From: Hirsutella rhossiliensis
Taxonomy: Eukaryota; Ascomycota; Sordariomycetes; Hypocreales; Ophiocordycipitaceae
DNA length: 64,000 nucleotides
Assembly (NCBI RefSeq): GCF_020360975.1
Contig: NW_025408669.1
Coordinates: 1,364,001-1,428,000, forward strand
Direction: 5' to 3'
This document shows, in pieces, positions 1 to 11,735 of this stretch. How positions within the stretch are numbered: position 1 is the stretch's first letter; each line of letters starts with the position of its first letter. Both the position numbers and the translations under genes were made by a program. Under the pieces are notes generated by a model that saw only the letters and a list, made by a program, of their open reading frames with translations, was not told the DNA's origin and did no database searches.

Positions 1-2319
1 TTTCTTTTCACACACACACACTCCCTCACTCTCTCTTTGCTTCTTCTGCTTCATCTTACCCTTTCCTTTTCGGGGCGGAAAGAGCTTGCCTGTGTAGTGT
101 GTACGTGCATGTGTGTGTGTGTATGTACGGTATGTATGTATGATGTGGCAGGCAGAAAAGACAAATCTGTGTAATTAGGGGTTCAACTTTTGCAGGCTCA
201 CCACCACCAACCGACAAAAGATCCCCCTCCGGCGCATGTACAGTTACTTGCTGTGTACAACATGTATGGCCTCGGGTTGGCCAGGGTTGTCGATTTATAG
301 TCTCAACTCTCAATGGAGCCTAATGATCGGCGGCGGACGCTAGACAGGGGGGAGGCATCAGAGACATGCATTTTGCTCCAGGCAACTACAAGTCGCTGGG
401 CAAAGTTCCGCTACCCTTTGTCTCTCTGCTCATTAGTGGACTGGCGAGATGGGCGAAGCAGAGACAGACAACTCCGCCCGGCGTACGAAGTATACCGTAG
501 TCGTCGGATCATCAATGCTGCCAATAATGAATGTACCGCTACAACCAGTCCACCCGCCCACCGCCGCAGTGCTGCCCGAAAGGGGAAAACAAAGGGCAGT
601 CCAGCTGACGGTGCCATGAGATCAAGTATTTCACATTCAAGCCCCATCCAGTGTCGATTCGGTGGGGGCGAATGCCCCAGAGTGCTGCAACTGGACGTCC
701 GGTCGAGGCTTCAGGCGCAAAACGGCGCCGGCGACTGTCTTGTGCATCCTGTGCATGGTGGCCATGGCATTTGCCCAAGTTGGAAGACTGTCAACGTTGT
801 TGTCGGATGCATGTATGTACAAGACGGACAAGAAACGAGGCCCATCGGGCAAAATCTATTTCGGGCAGCCGCTGGCTCTGGCGTCGGCCGATGCCCCCAA
901 GGAACCTTTGTGCCCACTGTACTCAACTTACATGCCAGTGATCAGTGATGTATTACACGTGGCTGCATCTACTTTGTACAAGCTCGCATGCCTGATGAAC
1001 CAGTCCAACAGCTTCAAAGTAGGTATCTCGTCACCAAACTACTTGGCAACGAACACCTTCCTTGACTTACAAGACTGCCTCGGACAACTGGGGCCGTGAA
1101 CGGTGCTGCCAACGCGGGAATACTTGCAGTCCGGCAGCCCGGGCGGGTGTCAGTCACTGTGCATCAGACATCGGACAGCCACCAAAGCTTGGCCTGACTT
1201 GGGCAGAAACGCCTCCCCCCCACTGGTGAGCGAAAGCGAGGCACGAAGCATACGATGGGAAGCCGTGCTGTAATTACTCTTCAACTGCGGAGGGTGAGAT
1301 TTGGGGCCGTGTGTGTGGGGGGAAACGCATGGCCAGCCAGTCGGCCTCTCCCACGCGCGGATAACCTTGCTTCGTCACTGCCTGGCCACGGGAGAGCGCG
1401 GACCGAAAGGGGGCTTGTGTTCAAGGACCATTTCCTTGACAATGACCGAAAAGGGACACTCATCAATGACTTCAATTTCGTCTGCTACGTGTATCCTGCT
1501 TTTGCCGTGTCAGCAGACGCTGGTCCATGTCGACTCCTGTGCAGGCAGTCATGGACAGACACTAATGCTACATATTGAGCCTCGATGTGCCGAGGACTGT
1601 GGGAGCGCGGTCCGCCCTCCGGACTTGTGCTGCAAAGCCCGTCTGTTGCTCAAAGGGGACGGGACTTTGGGAACCACCTGGACCTTATCGGTGGGGAAGA
1701 GGCATAAGAAGACCGCCAGAGCGCCTCGAAGAAGCTCGAAGAGGCGAAGAGGGAACTCTACCCTGACAAACCACTGCTCTCTCTTGCTACTACACGTACA
1801 AGGCGCCGAGGACCGGTCCAGCCCCCGGCCGGTACGACGATGAGCGGCACGTCGCCGATTGCTGCGGGTCCGGTGTTGCATGTCAGCCATTAGCTTTTTT
1901 GTCTTTTCCGGCATGCGCAGAATGCACGGCGAGGCCGTTTTGGACAATGGTGCGCCCTGTAACTAGTTCACGGTTACTTTAGCTACGACGCCGCCGGCCA
2001 TGGGCTCCGCTCGGTAGCCGTGGTGTCTGTCGGCGGAGGGGAGACTGTGCCATGCCATGAGCAGAGTCGATCTGGATCTGGATGGTGCTTGGCCCAAGGT
2101 CGTGTTCCACGAAGCATGGAAGCGGAGACTGGTGAGAAGGCATGGGATCGGAACCGCATTCCGAAAGACTGCAGGAGAGAAGGAAGACTGTGCTGCCGTG
2201 CCGGACTGGCACCGTGTGCGAGTCGTCGGCAAGGGTCCGGGACGTCAAAGAAAGGTCACGCACCTGCATAGCTACCTAGATACTAGAGGCACTGCCAGTG
2301 GATTCACGGTGTATTATTA

Positions 2320-2351
2320 TACCTACCTTAGGTAGGTAGGTAGGTAGGTAC
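2320..2351. repeat. TAGGTA microsatellite with inverted arm
   Basis: TACCTACC is followed at once by a run of GGTA/TAGG units, so the element can fold as a short hairpin. The same TACCTA/TAGGTA words recur in other intergenic parts of the window, for example 18788-18901 and 20864-20879. Confidence 0.8.
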
Positions 2352-2653
2352 TGCTATGCTTGTCCGCTCGCTGAGCGGTCTTTCTGGCCCTTGAGGCCGT
2401 CAACAAGAGCCGGCCAGCCTGCCAGAACAGGGCACGGAGATGCCGTTTGCTTGCTGCCCGTGAGACGAAGCAAGGCATGCGTCGCTTGCCGTTTACAGAC
2501 AGTTGGACTCCATGTGAGGTGACAGATGTACATGCAGTACATGCATGCCCGCCGTGTATGCGACATGTGAGGGCTCGCTTGCCTGTGGGATCGCATGGAA
2601 ACCTGGATGGAAGCCTGTTCGTTGCCTCGTGTCGACGACGCACCGCAGCACGC

Positions 2654-2757
2654 CTTTTTACAGGGCCCTTTTTACAGGGCCCTTTTTACAGGGCCCTTTT
2701 TACAGGGCCAACTTACCGGGCCAACTTACAGGGCCCCCTCCCCCTTCCTACAGGGCA
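2654..2757. repeat. 14-bp tandem repeat
   Basis: Four perfect head-to-tail copies of CTTTTTACAGGGCC cover 2654-2709. Two 13-bp variants with AACTTAC in place of CTTTTTAC follow (2710-2735), then one degenerate copy ending near 2757. The array lies in non-coding DNA about 160 bp upstream of the weak ORF at 2919. Confidence 0.9.
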
Positions 2758-2918
2758 CCAACCGCCTGTAAAGTGAGTGCCTACTACCTAGGCATGTACT
2801 GTCTGTACCTACCCAGTACTCGACAGCATGGGACCACCGTCCTTTTGTTCCCGATACAACGATTCTTCCTTTCCTTCCTTTTCCCCCTTCTTCCCCCAAC
2901 AACTCCAACAAATTCGAG

Positions 2919-3185
2919 ATGAGCGGCACCATCATCAACGTCAAGCGCCAAGACGCTCGTATGTTGGCGAATGCAACGCCCCGGGCCGCTTCCTCCGCAA
3001 AGAGCGAGCCCATGTCCGACAAGACTGCGGTAGATGCCGACGTTCCGCGCCCATCTCCCACTCCACTCGCAGCAAGACCCGGTCCCGCCAGCCGACGGAC
3101 TGGCAGAGCGCACAAGTTCTTGCCCTTTTTGGCCGCCAGCTCCAGGCCCTGGCGCCGAGCCGAGGCATCGCCGCTCCCTTCGTGA
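2919..3185 (+). CDS. Possible small ORF or first exon, function unknown
   Basis: This 88-aa ORF begins MSGTIINVKRQDA and lies behind a pyrimidine-rich CT leader (about 2866-2897), which resembles the leader of a real fungal gene. After the first 14 residues the sequence is low-complexity, rich in Ser, Pro, Ala and Arg, with no recognisable domain. A GTATGT at 2959-2964 could be a 5' splice site, so only the first 40 bases may be a true exon. No family is recognised. Chance open frame is a serious alternative. Confidence 0.25.
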   Translation: MSGTIINVKRQDARMLANATPRAASSAKSEPMSDKTAVDADVPRPSPTPLAARPGPASRRTGRAHKFLPFLAASSRPWRRAEASPLPS

Positions 3186-5313
3186 GAGCACCCTTGCCTG
3201 GCCTACCGACCCTCTGTGCGCATACTGCTACGTACAACCGTCTCCGGCGCGCTCTCGGAACTGGAAACCATCTGCCAGATCAAGGCCTGCTGTCATCAAG
3301 GTTCAGCGACACTGTGCCGCCTCGCAGAGGCATTCCACATGCAAACAAGGCGCGTGGGGGACAAGGGGGCTCAGGCACATGCGTCTGCCCAGCCGTCGCA
3401 CGTGCGTCCTATCCTTGTCCTTGCTTAGGACTGGACAAGCCTCTGCCGTCTGCATCTGTCGACGTTTGCCTTGTCGACATGCTCACCACCTCGGCCCTGC
3501 CTGCACCCCCAGCCATGAGCCCAGTACAAGGATGCCGCCACCCACCTCACCAGCTGCCATTCCAATCCAAGGCAAAGCCGGCATGACTCACTCGTCTTCA
3601 ACGCCATCTGCAGCCAAGGCACCAACTCCTGCCACGACAGACGCACAGATCCAACGGGCTGGGATGAGCCTCGTGGCACTCAAAGCATGACAGGGGTGGC
3701 TCTGCTGCTTCAGGAGCAATACCCTGAAGAGTGAGAGAGAGAAACGTGTCGGACGCCTGTCTGGTAAGACTTGACCAAGCGGAGCCTACTCCGGACACTG
3801 GCTGCGATTCGACATGGTGATCAACGTGAGAGTGGATTGCAACTTGGATCACCTCGCAAAGCCCCCGAGTCTAGATCATTTGGACTCGCGAGCCCCAAGC
3901 GGTCAGGCGTCAGACGCTTGCTCCAGCGTCACGCCTGTCAGGATCCGTGTGCATGATGTGACCAAGGCACATGGCAAACCCGCTCTCTGCCATGAGGCTT
4001 CGGCATCTTGTTCGGCTCCCTGGAGGGATTTGGAGCCCATCGCAAAAGTCCCTCTGTCGGCAGTGTCGTGATTTGGTTGACATCGGTCTGGCGTGGCGTC
4101 AGCTCATCCAAGAGCAGAGAGGTCCAACACGTCCAGCCGCACTCAGCCCCTCTCATGTCCGTTGACCGGCATGACGACTGTTCCTCGGGTTCGTCGTATC
4201 ATCGAGTCCTGCGGAGCCCGCCCGCCCGCATAGCCTCCGGACTGCTGTCAGCGTCTGGACCGGCAATGGGCCTGTTGAAACATGCTGTTTTGGGCACAAG
4301 CTCACGCCGCATCCCCTTGCATGGCCAAACCGGGGCCACGACGATCTCATATAAACGACGGCCGCCGATTGGCCCATGGTAGACATACAGTGCGGTCGCT
4401 GACCACCAATATGCACTCGTACCTCGCATGTACAGCAGACAACATACGGCCCTTTTTTTCCATCTCGAGGGGCGTCTGCACACGCCATAGCACACCCTCT
4501 TTCTCCTGTCTCCAACCAAGGGGGGAGCAAATCCAGTTCTAGGGCCACCATGGGTGGTGACAAGGGAAGTCCATCTCGGGGCCTCCGACTCTCTCGGCCG
4601 GTTTCGCGTCTTTCGGGCTTGCGTCCTCGCTCAGCCCTACGAGGACTCGCGGCTTTAATGACGCAAGAATCGACTCCAGAGCCCGCAGGTCGGGCTCCGC
4701 GGGCGGCCGCCCTGCCCTGCGTCCCGTCTGTGTCCGCCGGTCACCTTGGTCGGCCTGCAACGCAGGGCTCGAAGGACTCGACGGAGGTATTATTGGGGCA
4801 GATGTGCACTCGGAGTTTCCACCTAGTTTGAAGCAGGAAGAAGCAGCATTTCTACGTGCGTCGTGATTGGCTCGCGAAGTGTTGCTTGTTTAGCCCGGGA
4901 CTTGGGACCCGCCCGGCTCCGTGGCACCGGCCCCACCTCCGTCCCGGACCCCTCTGTTTGCCTACCCGTCATTGCTCCTTAATTCCCTTAGACCTGTGGC
5001 GGCCACGGCTTGCCGGCGCTCATGGTGGCCAATGTCCAAGCTTCAATGCAGAGGTTCGCGTGTGTTTGCAGATGTCATGCGTGGCAAGGGCTATTTGTGC
5101 TGGGATCTTGTTGAGTCTCGCGTGCGACTGGGACAGCTGTGCAAGCTTCCCATCCTATGGTAAAACGCCCGTGTATTGTCTTTACGAGCAAAACACACGT
5201 CGAATGGCTTTCGTTGAGGCAGTAATTTGATAAGCTGCATCCTCTATAGTACAGGTGGCATTGGGAGCTTCTCGGAATCGACCTTCCGCCTGGCACTCTC
5301 CCGCATCTCGTGG
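3186..5313. other. Intergenic, no supported gene
   Basis: Only short overlapping open frames without recognisable protein sequence are present. The last few hundred bases are the probable 3' flank of the minus-strand mS41 gene. Confidence 0.6.
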
Positions 5314-6009
5314 TTACACCCTGCCCATCGTCTCCGCCTCGCGCTCTGCCCTGCGCTCTGCAGAACGCCTCTTGAACCGAATCTCTGCCCGCCGCCGCTC
5401 GCCACCGTCAATCTTGCGCCCCCGTCGCTGTTCCCACATGCCCTCCGTCACCTTGACCACGGCCCCGCCATGGCCCGGCAGCTGCCGCGCAAAGGGCCCG
5501 ACAATCGACCTGGTCCCTTGCACCAGGTATCCACTGGGTCGCGGGAGCGTCGAGGGCGCCGGCTGCGCGTCCTCGGCCTCGCCGTGGGGGGCGTTGACGA
5601 CCCACCGGGCGTTGCTGATGACCTCCGCCGGCGGCAGGGCCACGCGGAGCAGGGCCTCGCCGTCCTTTACGTGCTCAAAGTCGCCGCCGGGCCCGAGGGC
5701 GCCAGCGCGATAGCGCTGTAACCACTGCAGCAGGTAGCGCCGGGTGCGCGGGGGCTCGATGCCGATCTCCTTGAGCTCCGCGGTGGTGAGGGAGAAGAGC
5801 GACTCCCAGGTCGGGAACTTGGACGAGTGCTTGTTCAGCCCGCGGCCGACAAGGGTGAGGAATGTGTGGACGTCGGGGACAAAGGGCCGCGGCTGCGGTA
5901 TTGTCGGGGGCGGTCTCGTCTTGTGAAGCTGTCTCGCCTGGTTCGCGCGGCAGATGTCGATGCTTGGCGCCAGGAGCCGCAACAACGGCCGGAGCGGTTG
6001 AGCTCTCAT
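5314..6009 (-). CDS. FYV4: Mitochondrial small ribosomal subunit protein mS41 (IGR-motif protein)
   Basis: The intronless gene encodes 231 aa. The first roughly 40 residues are Arg-rich with few acidic residues, consistent with a mitochondrial presequence. An IGR/SAM-like motif follows at about residues 45-100, with TFLTLVGRGLNKHSSKF, then FPTWESLFSL, and IEPPRTRRYLLQWLQ. This is the signature of the Fyv4/mS41 family, a component of the fungal mitoribosomal small subunit. The C-terminus is basic (ERRRAEIRFKRRSAERR), which fits rRNA contact. The ATG at 6009 is the first in frame and precedes the presequence. The gene is head-to-head with the IRC20 homologue. The function is assigned from the motif only. 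Confidence 0.88.
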   Translation of the reverse strand: MRAQPLRPLLRLLAPSIDICRANQARQLHKTRPPPTIPQPRPFVPDVHTFLTLVGRGLNKHSSKFPTWESLFSLTTAELKEIGIEPPRTRRYLLQWLQRYRAGALGPGGDFEHVKDGEALLRVALPPAEVISNARWVVNAPHGEAEDAQPAPSTLPRPSGYLVQGTRSIVGPFARQLPGHGGAVVKVTEGMWEQRRGRKIDGGERRRAEIRFKRRSAERRAEREAETMGRV

Positions 6010-6581
6010 GTCTGGCTGATGGAGGATTTCAAGTCAGCAAGCTTGCTCGGCGAGCAAGTGCATGCGAAAAACTGTCAGCCATTGCCGCGAGACTTGCCTG
6101 TTTCGAGGTGTTGGGCCGGCGCAACTGCCAGAACGCGGTCTCGGAGCCGTCGTTGGACAACTCCTTGAGTGACTGCTCAGAATTTTGACGCTTCGCTCAG
6201 GGCCATTTACGTAAGCAAGGCTGATAAGCTCCTCCCCCCTTCCAGTCACAGATGACGTTGATCGGCTTTGTGCTTATCTATTGGCTGCCTTTTTATCGCG
6301 GCGGAGCTGAGCCGGAGCCAGGCTGGTAAATCCGCCCGTCTCAACTGGTCGCTTCTCCTCCCCCACGATTGTCACGATTGTCATGATTGTGCGCCTCTAT
6401 GACATGCTACTCCGAAGCCATCTGATGAGATACTTGGGAATAGCGGCATGTGTGTTCTCCGGTCTGTTGATCGACAATGCCGGTAGCGCCCGCGCGGCCG
6501 CCAGGCAAGGCCGCAAGAGCGCATATCAATGTCGGATATGACGGTGCGCACAAGAGTCGGCGTCCTTGAGCAGCGCGAACA
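6010..6581. promoter_or_regulatory. Shared divergent promoter region, mS41/IRC20
   Basis: These 572 bp separate two start codons that point away from each other. No convincing TATA box was seen. Both genes probably take their promoters from here; this is inferred from layout alone. Confidence 0.5.
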
Positions 6582-9500
6582 ATGCTGAGACTGGAAATGA
6601 CAGATGCCTTTCCCACCTCCGTCTCCGAATACCTCCTCGCCATTCCGTCCTCTGATCCCATCCAGGTCTGCCGCGATGCCTCGGCCGAACCATCTGCGAA
6701 GCGGCGCAAAGTCGAGACCCGCCCCGACCCTTCCCCCATATCTGTCGCAAAGAGCGAACTGTCGTTTTCTCGTCGATGCCAGGATATCGCGTCGATACAC
6801 GTGTCAAGAACCATCCATGACGCCGGGTCTCATATAAAGTTTGGTCTGAGAGACGGCCTCCTATCCATCACCTCCCGTTCGCGCTCGCGCTCGCGCTCGG
6901 GCTTCCTCTCTACCTTGATATCCCTGAAACCTCAGGATGCGACCGATACCGCACGGGATATTCTGCAGTTCAACGGATACAACTCGAAGCGCACCTCGCC
7001 CGGATTCATTGGGAGCGTCGTGGACATGCAGATTGAGCGCCAAGACAAGACCATTCTGGTGAAACTCTTCTTGGAGCTGTTGTGGAACCAGACCCCATCA
7101 CCGTATCTGCCGCTGGGCAACTCCTCCGACCGCAAGATTACGCAGAAAGCTATCAATGCCTTCTTTCCCCTCCCAGAAGCAGCCGGGGATGACTCGGCAT
7201 GGTCTCCGATGGATTTCTATGACGCCGCGCACGTACCGCCCAAAGACGATCACGCCCCCCGAGGAATCGACGTCCCCGGCTTACAGGCCACGCTGTTCCC
7301 CTACCAGAAAAGAACCCTATGCTGGCTCCTCGCTCGGGAGGGGATGCAGTGGTCGCAAGAAGACTCGCGGCTTCGGCCAGTGCCAGAGGAGGGTCAAATG
7401 TCCACCATCGATAGCTTCAGACTGGTGCGAGACACAGATGGCCAACAAGTATTCGTCAGCGATGTGTTTCAGACCGTTACGCGCGATATATCCCCTTATC
7501 GAAAATCGGATTCAGCGGTCAGGGGTGGCATTCTGGCGGAGGAGATGGGACTGGGAAAGACCCTAGAGGTTCTGGGGCTCATACTACTCAATCCACGCCC
7601 AAGCCCGCCATCACCGGAAAACCACGTGTTTGCCGGGCCAAAGCTCACGCCAAGCCAAGCAACCCTGATCGTCACGCCGGAGTCATTGAGACAACAGTGG
7701 ATGTCTGAAATAGCACGCCATGCCCCGACATTGCGCGTCATTCACTATCCAGGGTGCAAAAAGACGCAGGATGACGATGTCGGTGAGGCAGCGAGGCAGT
7801 TGGCAGAGTACGATATTGTCATCACCACGTACGCCGTATTATCCGCCGAGCTTCACTTTACCCTGGAACCCCCGCAGCGGGCCCGCAGGTATCAGAGGGC
7901 GTACCCTCGAACCATGTCGCCCCTCGTCAAGATATCGTGGTGGAGGCTTTGTCTAGACGAGGCACAGATGATTGAGAATGGCTACAGCCAGGCAGCCGCC
8001 GTGGCACGGGCGATCCCTCGAGTCAATGCTTGGGGCATCACGGGAACGCCGGTCAAAGACGACGTCAAAGACTTGTTCGGCCTCTTGCAGTTTCTTCGCT
8101 ACGAGCCTTACTGCTACGCGCCTCCGATCTGGCAGGCGCTCATCAAGCGTCACAAGACGATATTCCAGCAAATATTTCGCTCTGTTGCCTTGCGCCACAC
8201 GAAAGCGTTGGTACGAGACGAGATACGACTGCCGCCCCAAAACCGGTACGTCATCAGCATGCCATTCACTGCCGTCGAGGAGCAACACTATCAGTCCTTG
8301 TTCAAGGAAATGGCCCAAGAGTGCGGTCTGGACTTGGACGGCGTCCCGTTGGTTGAGGATTGGGACCCCGAAGACTACGAGGACGTCATGAGGACCTGGC
8401 TTAACCGCCTGAGACAGACTGCGCTGCATCCCGAGGTCGGAGTTTACAACCGCCGGATCCTGGGCTCTGGCAAAGACCGGCCAATGAGAACAGTCGAGGA
8501 AGTCCTCGGTGCCATGCTCGAACAGAGCGAGAATGCTATCAGGAATGACGAGAGGGCCTACCTTTCCAGCAGACTCACCCGCGGTCAGCTGTATGAAAAT
8601 AGTCCTCAGGTGAAGGAAGCACTTGCCATCTGGGAAGATGTGCGAGACGAGACTGAGAAACTTGTGGCAGATGCCCGCATGAAGCTCGCGGATGCCATTC
8701 GGGAGCAAGGCGGCGACAGCGCCGTCGAATCGGCTGAGCACGACGGCTCAGTGGACTCCTCAGAGTCTGAAAACGAGAATGACGGAGACAGTAATGGACG
8801 GATTGGCGAATGCCGGCGCAGACTGCGGTCAGCCCTGGAACTCCACCACAAGGCCATATTCTTCTGCGCCAACGCATACTTTCAAATCAGGGAGAACCCG
8901 GTCATGACAGATCCAGAGTCGGAAGAATACGGACGACTGAAGAAGCTCGAGGACTCTGGGTACGAAAAGGCAAAGATCATCCGAAGGGAGATATTGCGCG
9001 AGAGCAATCGCAAGGCCAGTCACCTCATGGGAAAAATTGAACAGGGCGCCCGTCGGCAATCCTTTACCGAAATTCCTGAGCTTATCGTCAAGCCAGAAAA
9101 AGGGATGGAGAGCTGCCGCATCGTGGATAGGTTAGAAGTGCTGTACGGCGAGCTGAACATCCAGGCCAACGTGCTCGATGAGTGGCGGGAGGAAGTCGTG
9201 CAATTGCTTTTGCGCCCGCTTGTGGACGAAGAGGAGGACGTGGAGACGACGGGCGAGGAGTTTGCCGATTCTGCCAGATTCCAGGAACTGCTCTTGGTCT
9301 ACCACCAGGCCCTGCGAACCGCCATTGCCGATCGCCTAGACGCCATCTCTGGACAGACAAACGAGCTCGTTAGGCATGAGGCCGAGTGGTCGATTAAGCT
9401 CGCCGAGCAGGGAGAGGGGCCTGCGCCCGAGAAGATGCTCGAGATGCTGCAGAAACGAGCAGAAGTGCAGCCGAAGCTGGCCCAGATATCAATGCGAGGG

Positions 9501-11010
9501 GCAATCAGCGACTTTCGCGGCCTCCAGTCACGAGCGAGCGGCTCAGCTGCGCAGGGCTCGCGCGAGGCGATCGAGTCACGGATCGCGGCAGATCAGCTCA
9601 AGGCGACGCAAAGGCAGCTCAACGAGCAGAACAAAGCTGCTCTGGCTCTGGAGTCCGAGATTGAAAAGTTCAAGGCGGCCATGAACACTCGCTTGGAATA
9701 CTACCGCCAGCTCCAGGGCGTGTCGGACGCCGTCCTGCCTTACGAAGGTTCCAAGTCGCAGGAGGCGGCCGCGAGCATGAAGCAGGTGGAAGAGGACCTG
9801 CGCCGGAAGCTGTCATCGGCACAGGCGAAGCACCGATACCGTGAGTCTTGTCCGAAAGAGTGGAGGAAATCGAGGCTAACCTGCATGGTCAGTTCAAAAC
9901 CTGAAGGAGGCGGGCTCCAGGTCCAACGAGCCTCGCATGTGCGTCATCTGTCAGATGCCGTTTGAGACGGGCGTCTTGACCGTCTGCGGCCACCAATTCT
10001 GCAAGGAGTGCATGGTCATGTGGTTCAAGGCGCACCACAACTGTCCGGTGTGCAAGAGGGGCCTCAAGCCGTCCAATCTACACGACATTACCATCAAGCC
10101 GCAGCAACTCGAGCTGAGGAGCGAGGACTCGGGCCAGCCCGCCGCGGGAGACGAGGGCAAAGGCCCTGGGCAGAAGCGAGAGGGCGCCGCGACGCGCAAC
10201 ACGGCAATCTACTCCGAGTTCAACGCGGAGAAGCTGGCCGAGATCAAAAACGTGGAGCTGGACGGACCGTCATTTACGACAAAGGTGGACACGCTGGTGC
10301 GGCATCTGATGTGGCTGAGGGAGTCGGACCCAGGAGCAAAGTCGATCGTCTTCTCGCAGTACAAGGAGTTTCTCGGGATCCTGCGCAACGCCTTTCAGCG
10401 CTTCCACATCGGGCACGCCTCCATCGACGACGCGCAGGGCATCGCGCGGTTCAAGGACGACGCCGCCGTCGAGGTGTTTCTGCTGCACGCGCGCGCGCAC
10501 TCGAGCGGGCTCAACCTCGTCAACGCGTCGCACGTCTTCCTGTGCGAGCCCCTCGTCAACACGGCGCTGGAGCTGCAGGCCATTGCCCGAGTCGACCGCA
10601 TCGGCCAGCGGCACGAGACGACCGTCTGGCTGTACCTCGTGTCCGGCACTGTCGAGGAGAGCATCTACAACCTCTCGGCCCGGCGGCGCATGGAGCACCT
10701 GCGCCGCGGCGTCGCCGCCGCCGACAAGACCAGGGCGGACGCCGACGGCGGCGGCAGCCTCGAGGCCGCCAACACGCTCGAGCTGGAGCACGCGGCGCTC
10801 ACCCGCCTGATGAGCAAGGACCGCTCCGCCGGCGAGATGGTGGACAGGGGCGACTTGTGGGAGTGTCTGTTTGGGCACGTGGGCCGGCGCGCGGGCCCCG
10901 CGGCGGAGGCGCTGCGGCGGGCAGGGCGGCGGGGCTCGCTGCAGGAGAAGGCCGTCATGAGCTACCTGGCGGGCGAGGCGGCAGAGAAACGGGCGCGAGA
11001 GGGCGGATGA
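6582..11010 (+). CDS. IRC20: SNF2-family ATPase with internal RING finger, IRC20/SHPRH-like E3 ligase
   Basis: Two exons, 6582-9840 and 9893-11010, encode about 1458 aa. The 52-nt intron starts GTGAGT, contains GCTAAC and ends AG; joining it continues the frame as KHRYLQNLKEAG. Domains in order: SNF2 ATPase with Walker A GLGKT near residue 322, DEAQ box near 458 and motif WGITGTPVKD near 485; a long coiled, acidic insert (about 630-1090); a C3HC4 RING starting at C1103 (CVICQ...CGHQFC...CPVC); and the helicase C lobe with ARVDRIGQRHET near 1317. This order, with a RING between the two lobes, defines the Irc20/SHPRH group of nuclear DNA-dependent ATPases and ubiquitin ligases linked to recombination control. 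A Ser/Arg run near residue 100 comes from a CGCTCG repeat. The length matches the family. Confidence 0.93.
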
Positions 11011-11735
11011 GGGAGGCCCTCGACCATCTTTTCAACGAGGGGCGGATCATCCTGGCCCCTGACTTCCCCCCGTTCTGCGCCTGCTTTCTTCCTCTCCGAG
11101 TTGCACACTCTCAGCGCATATACCCACCAAGGGGAAGAGAGGCGCGATCGTCAAGCAAGTAGGCATATATAGAAGGGGGAAGCGGAAGACGCCGAACCGC
11201 CTGACAGGAAGGCCCCCCTTATTTGCATCCCAGAGGTCTCCCAAAATCCATGAACTTGAAAACCCAAGCCGAGCAAACAATCCCCCCTTCTTGTGCCCTC
11301 CTCCTCCCGGGACGCATATTAAATACACACGGGGAAATGGCCTAAATCAACAGGAAGCGGCTGAGCGAGACGAGACGTCGATTCGTGCCTCCTCTTTTCA
11401 ACCATGACTTGTTGATTTGCCACTGGCTTCAACGCCTGCATTTACAAGGCTTGCTTCCGTCCTTTGTGTCCCTTACAAGTGCTTTCCTTTTTCTGAACTC
11501 CCAGTCCGATTCCTTTTCTTCAGCTGCCTCCCCCTATGTGAGTGCCAAGCCAGCCCCTCGCTGAATGACAGAGAACCGTGTCAGATTCACCGTCGGCTCG
11601 AAAGCACAAAAATCGTACAACGTCGACGCGCGCCGGGTAAATAAATGCAAGGCCCGACACCGAGCTTGGCAACGCATCCCCGGGCCTGGAGGGCGTGCAC
11701 TCAGTGCGCCGGCGTCAAATCATCGGCGCACGAGC
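11011..11735. other. Convergent 3' flanks of IRC20 and IRC22
   Basis: These 725 bp lie between two convergent stop codons. No gene is seen. The content fits 3' UTRs and terminators of both neighbours. Confidence 0.6.

Larger units (their letters stand above)
1..2918. other. Gene-poor region at the left edge
   Basis: I see no convincing gene here. It holds short (CA)n and (GT)n tracts near 8-24 and 108-124, a TAGGTA inverted repeat at 2320-2351 and a 14-bp tandem repeat at 2654-2757. Open frames of up to about 200 codons overlap on both strands without splice signals, domains or recognisable protein sequence, as expected for GC-rich intergenic DNA. Confidence 0.6.

Noticed and set aside
10008..11162. 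384-codon plus-strand frame
   Set aside because: Alternative frame of IRC20 exon 2; Arg/Gly/Ala-rich without motifs.
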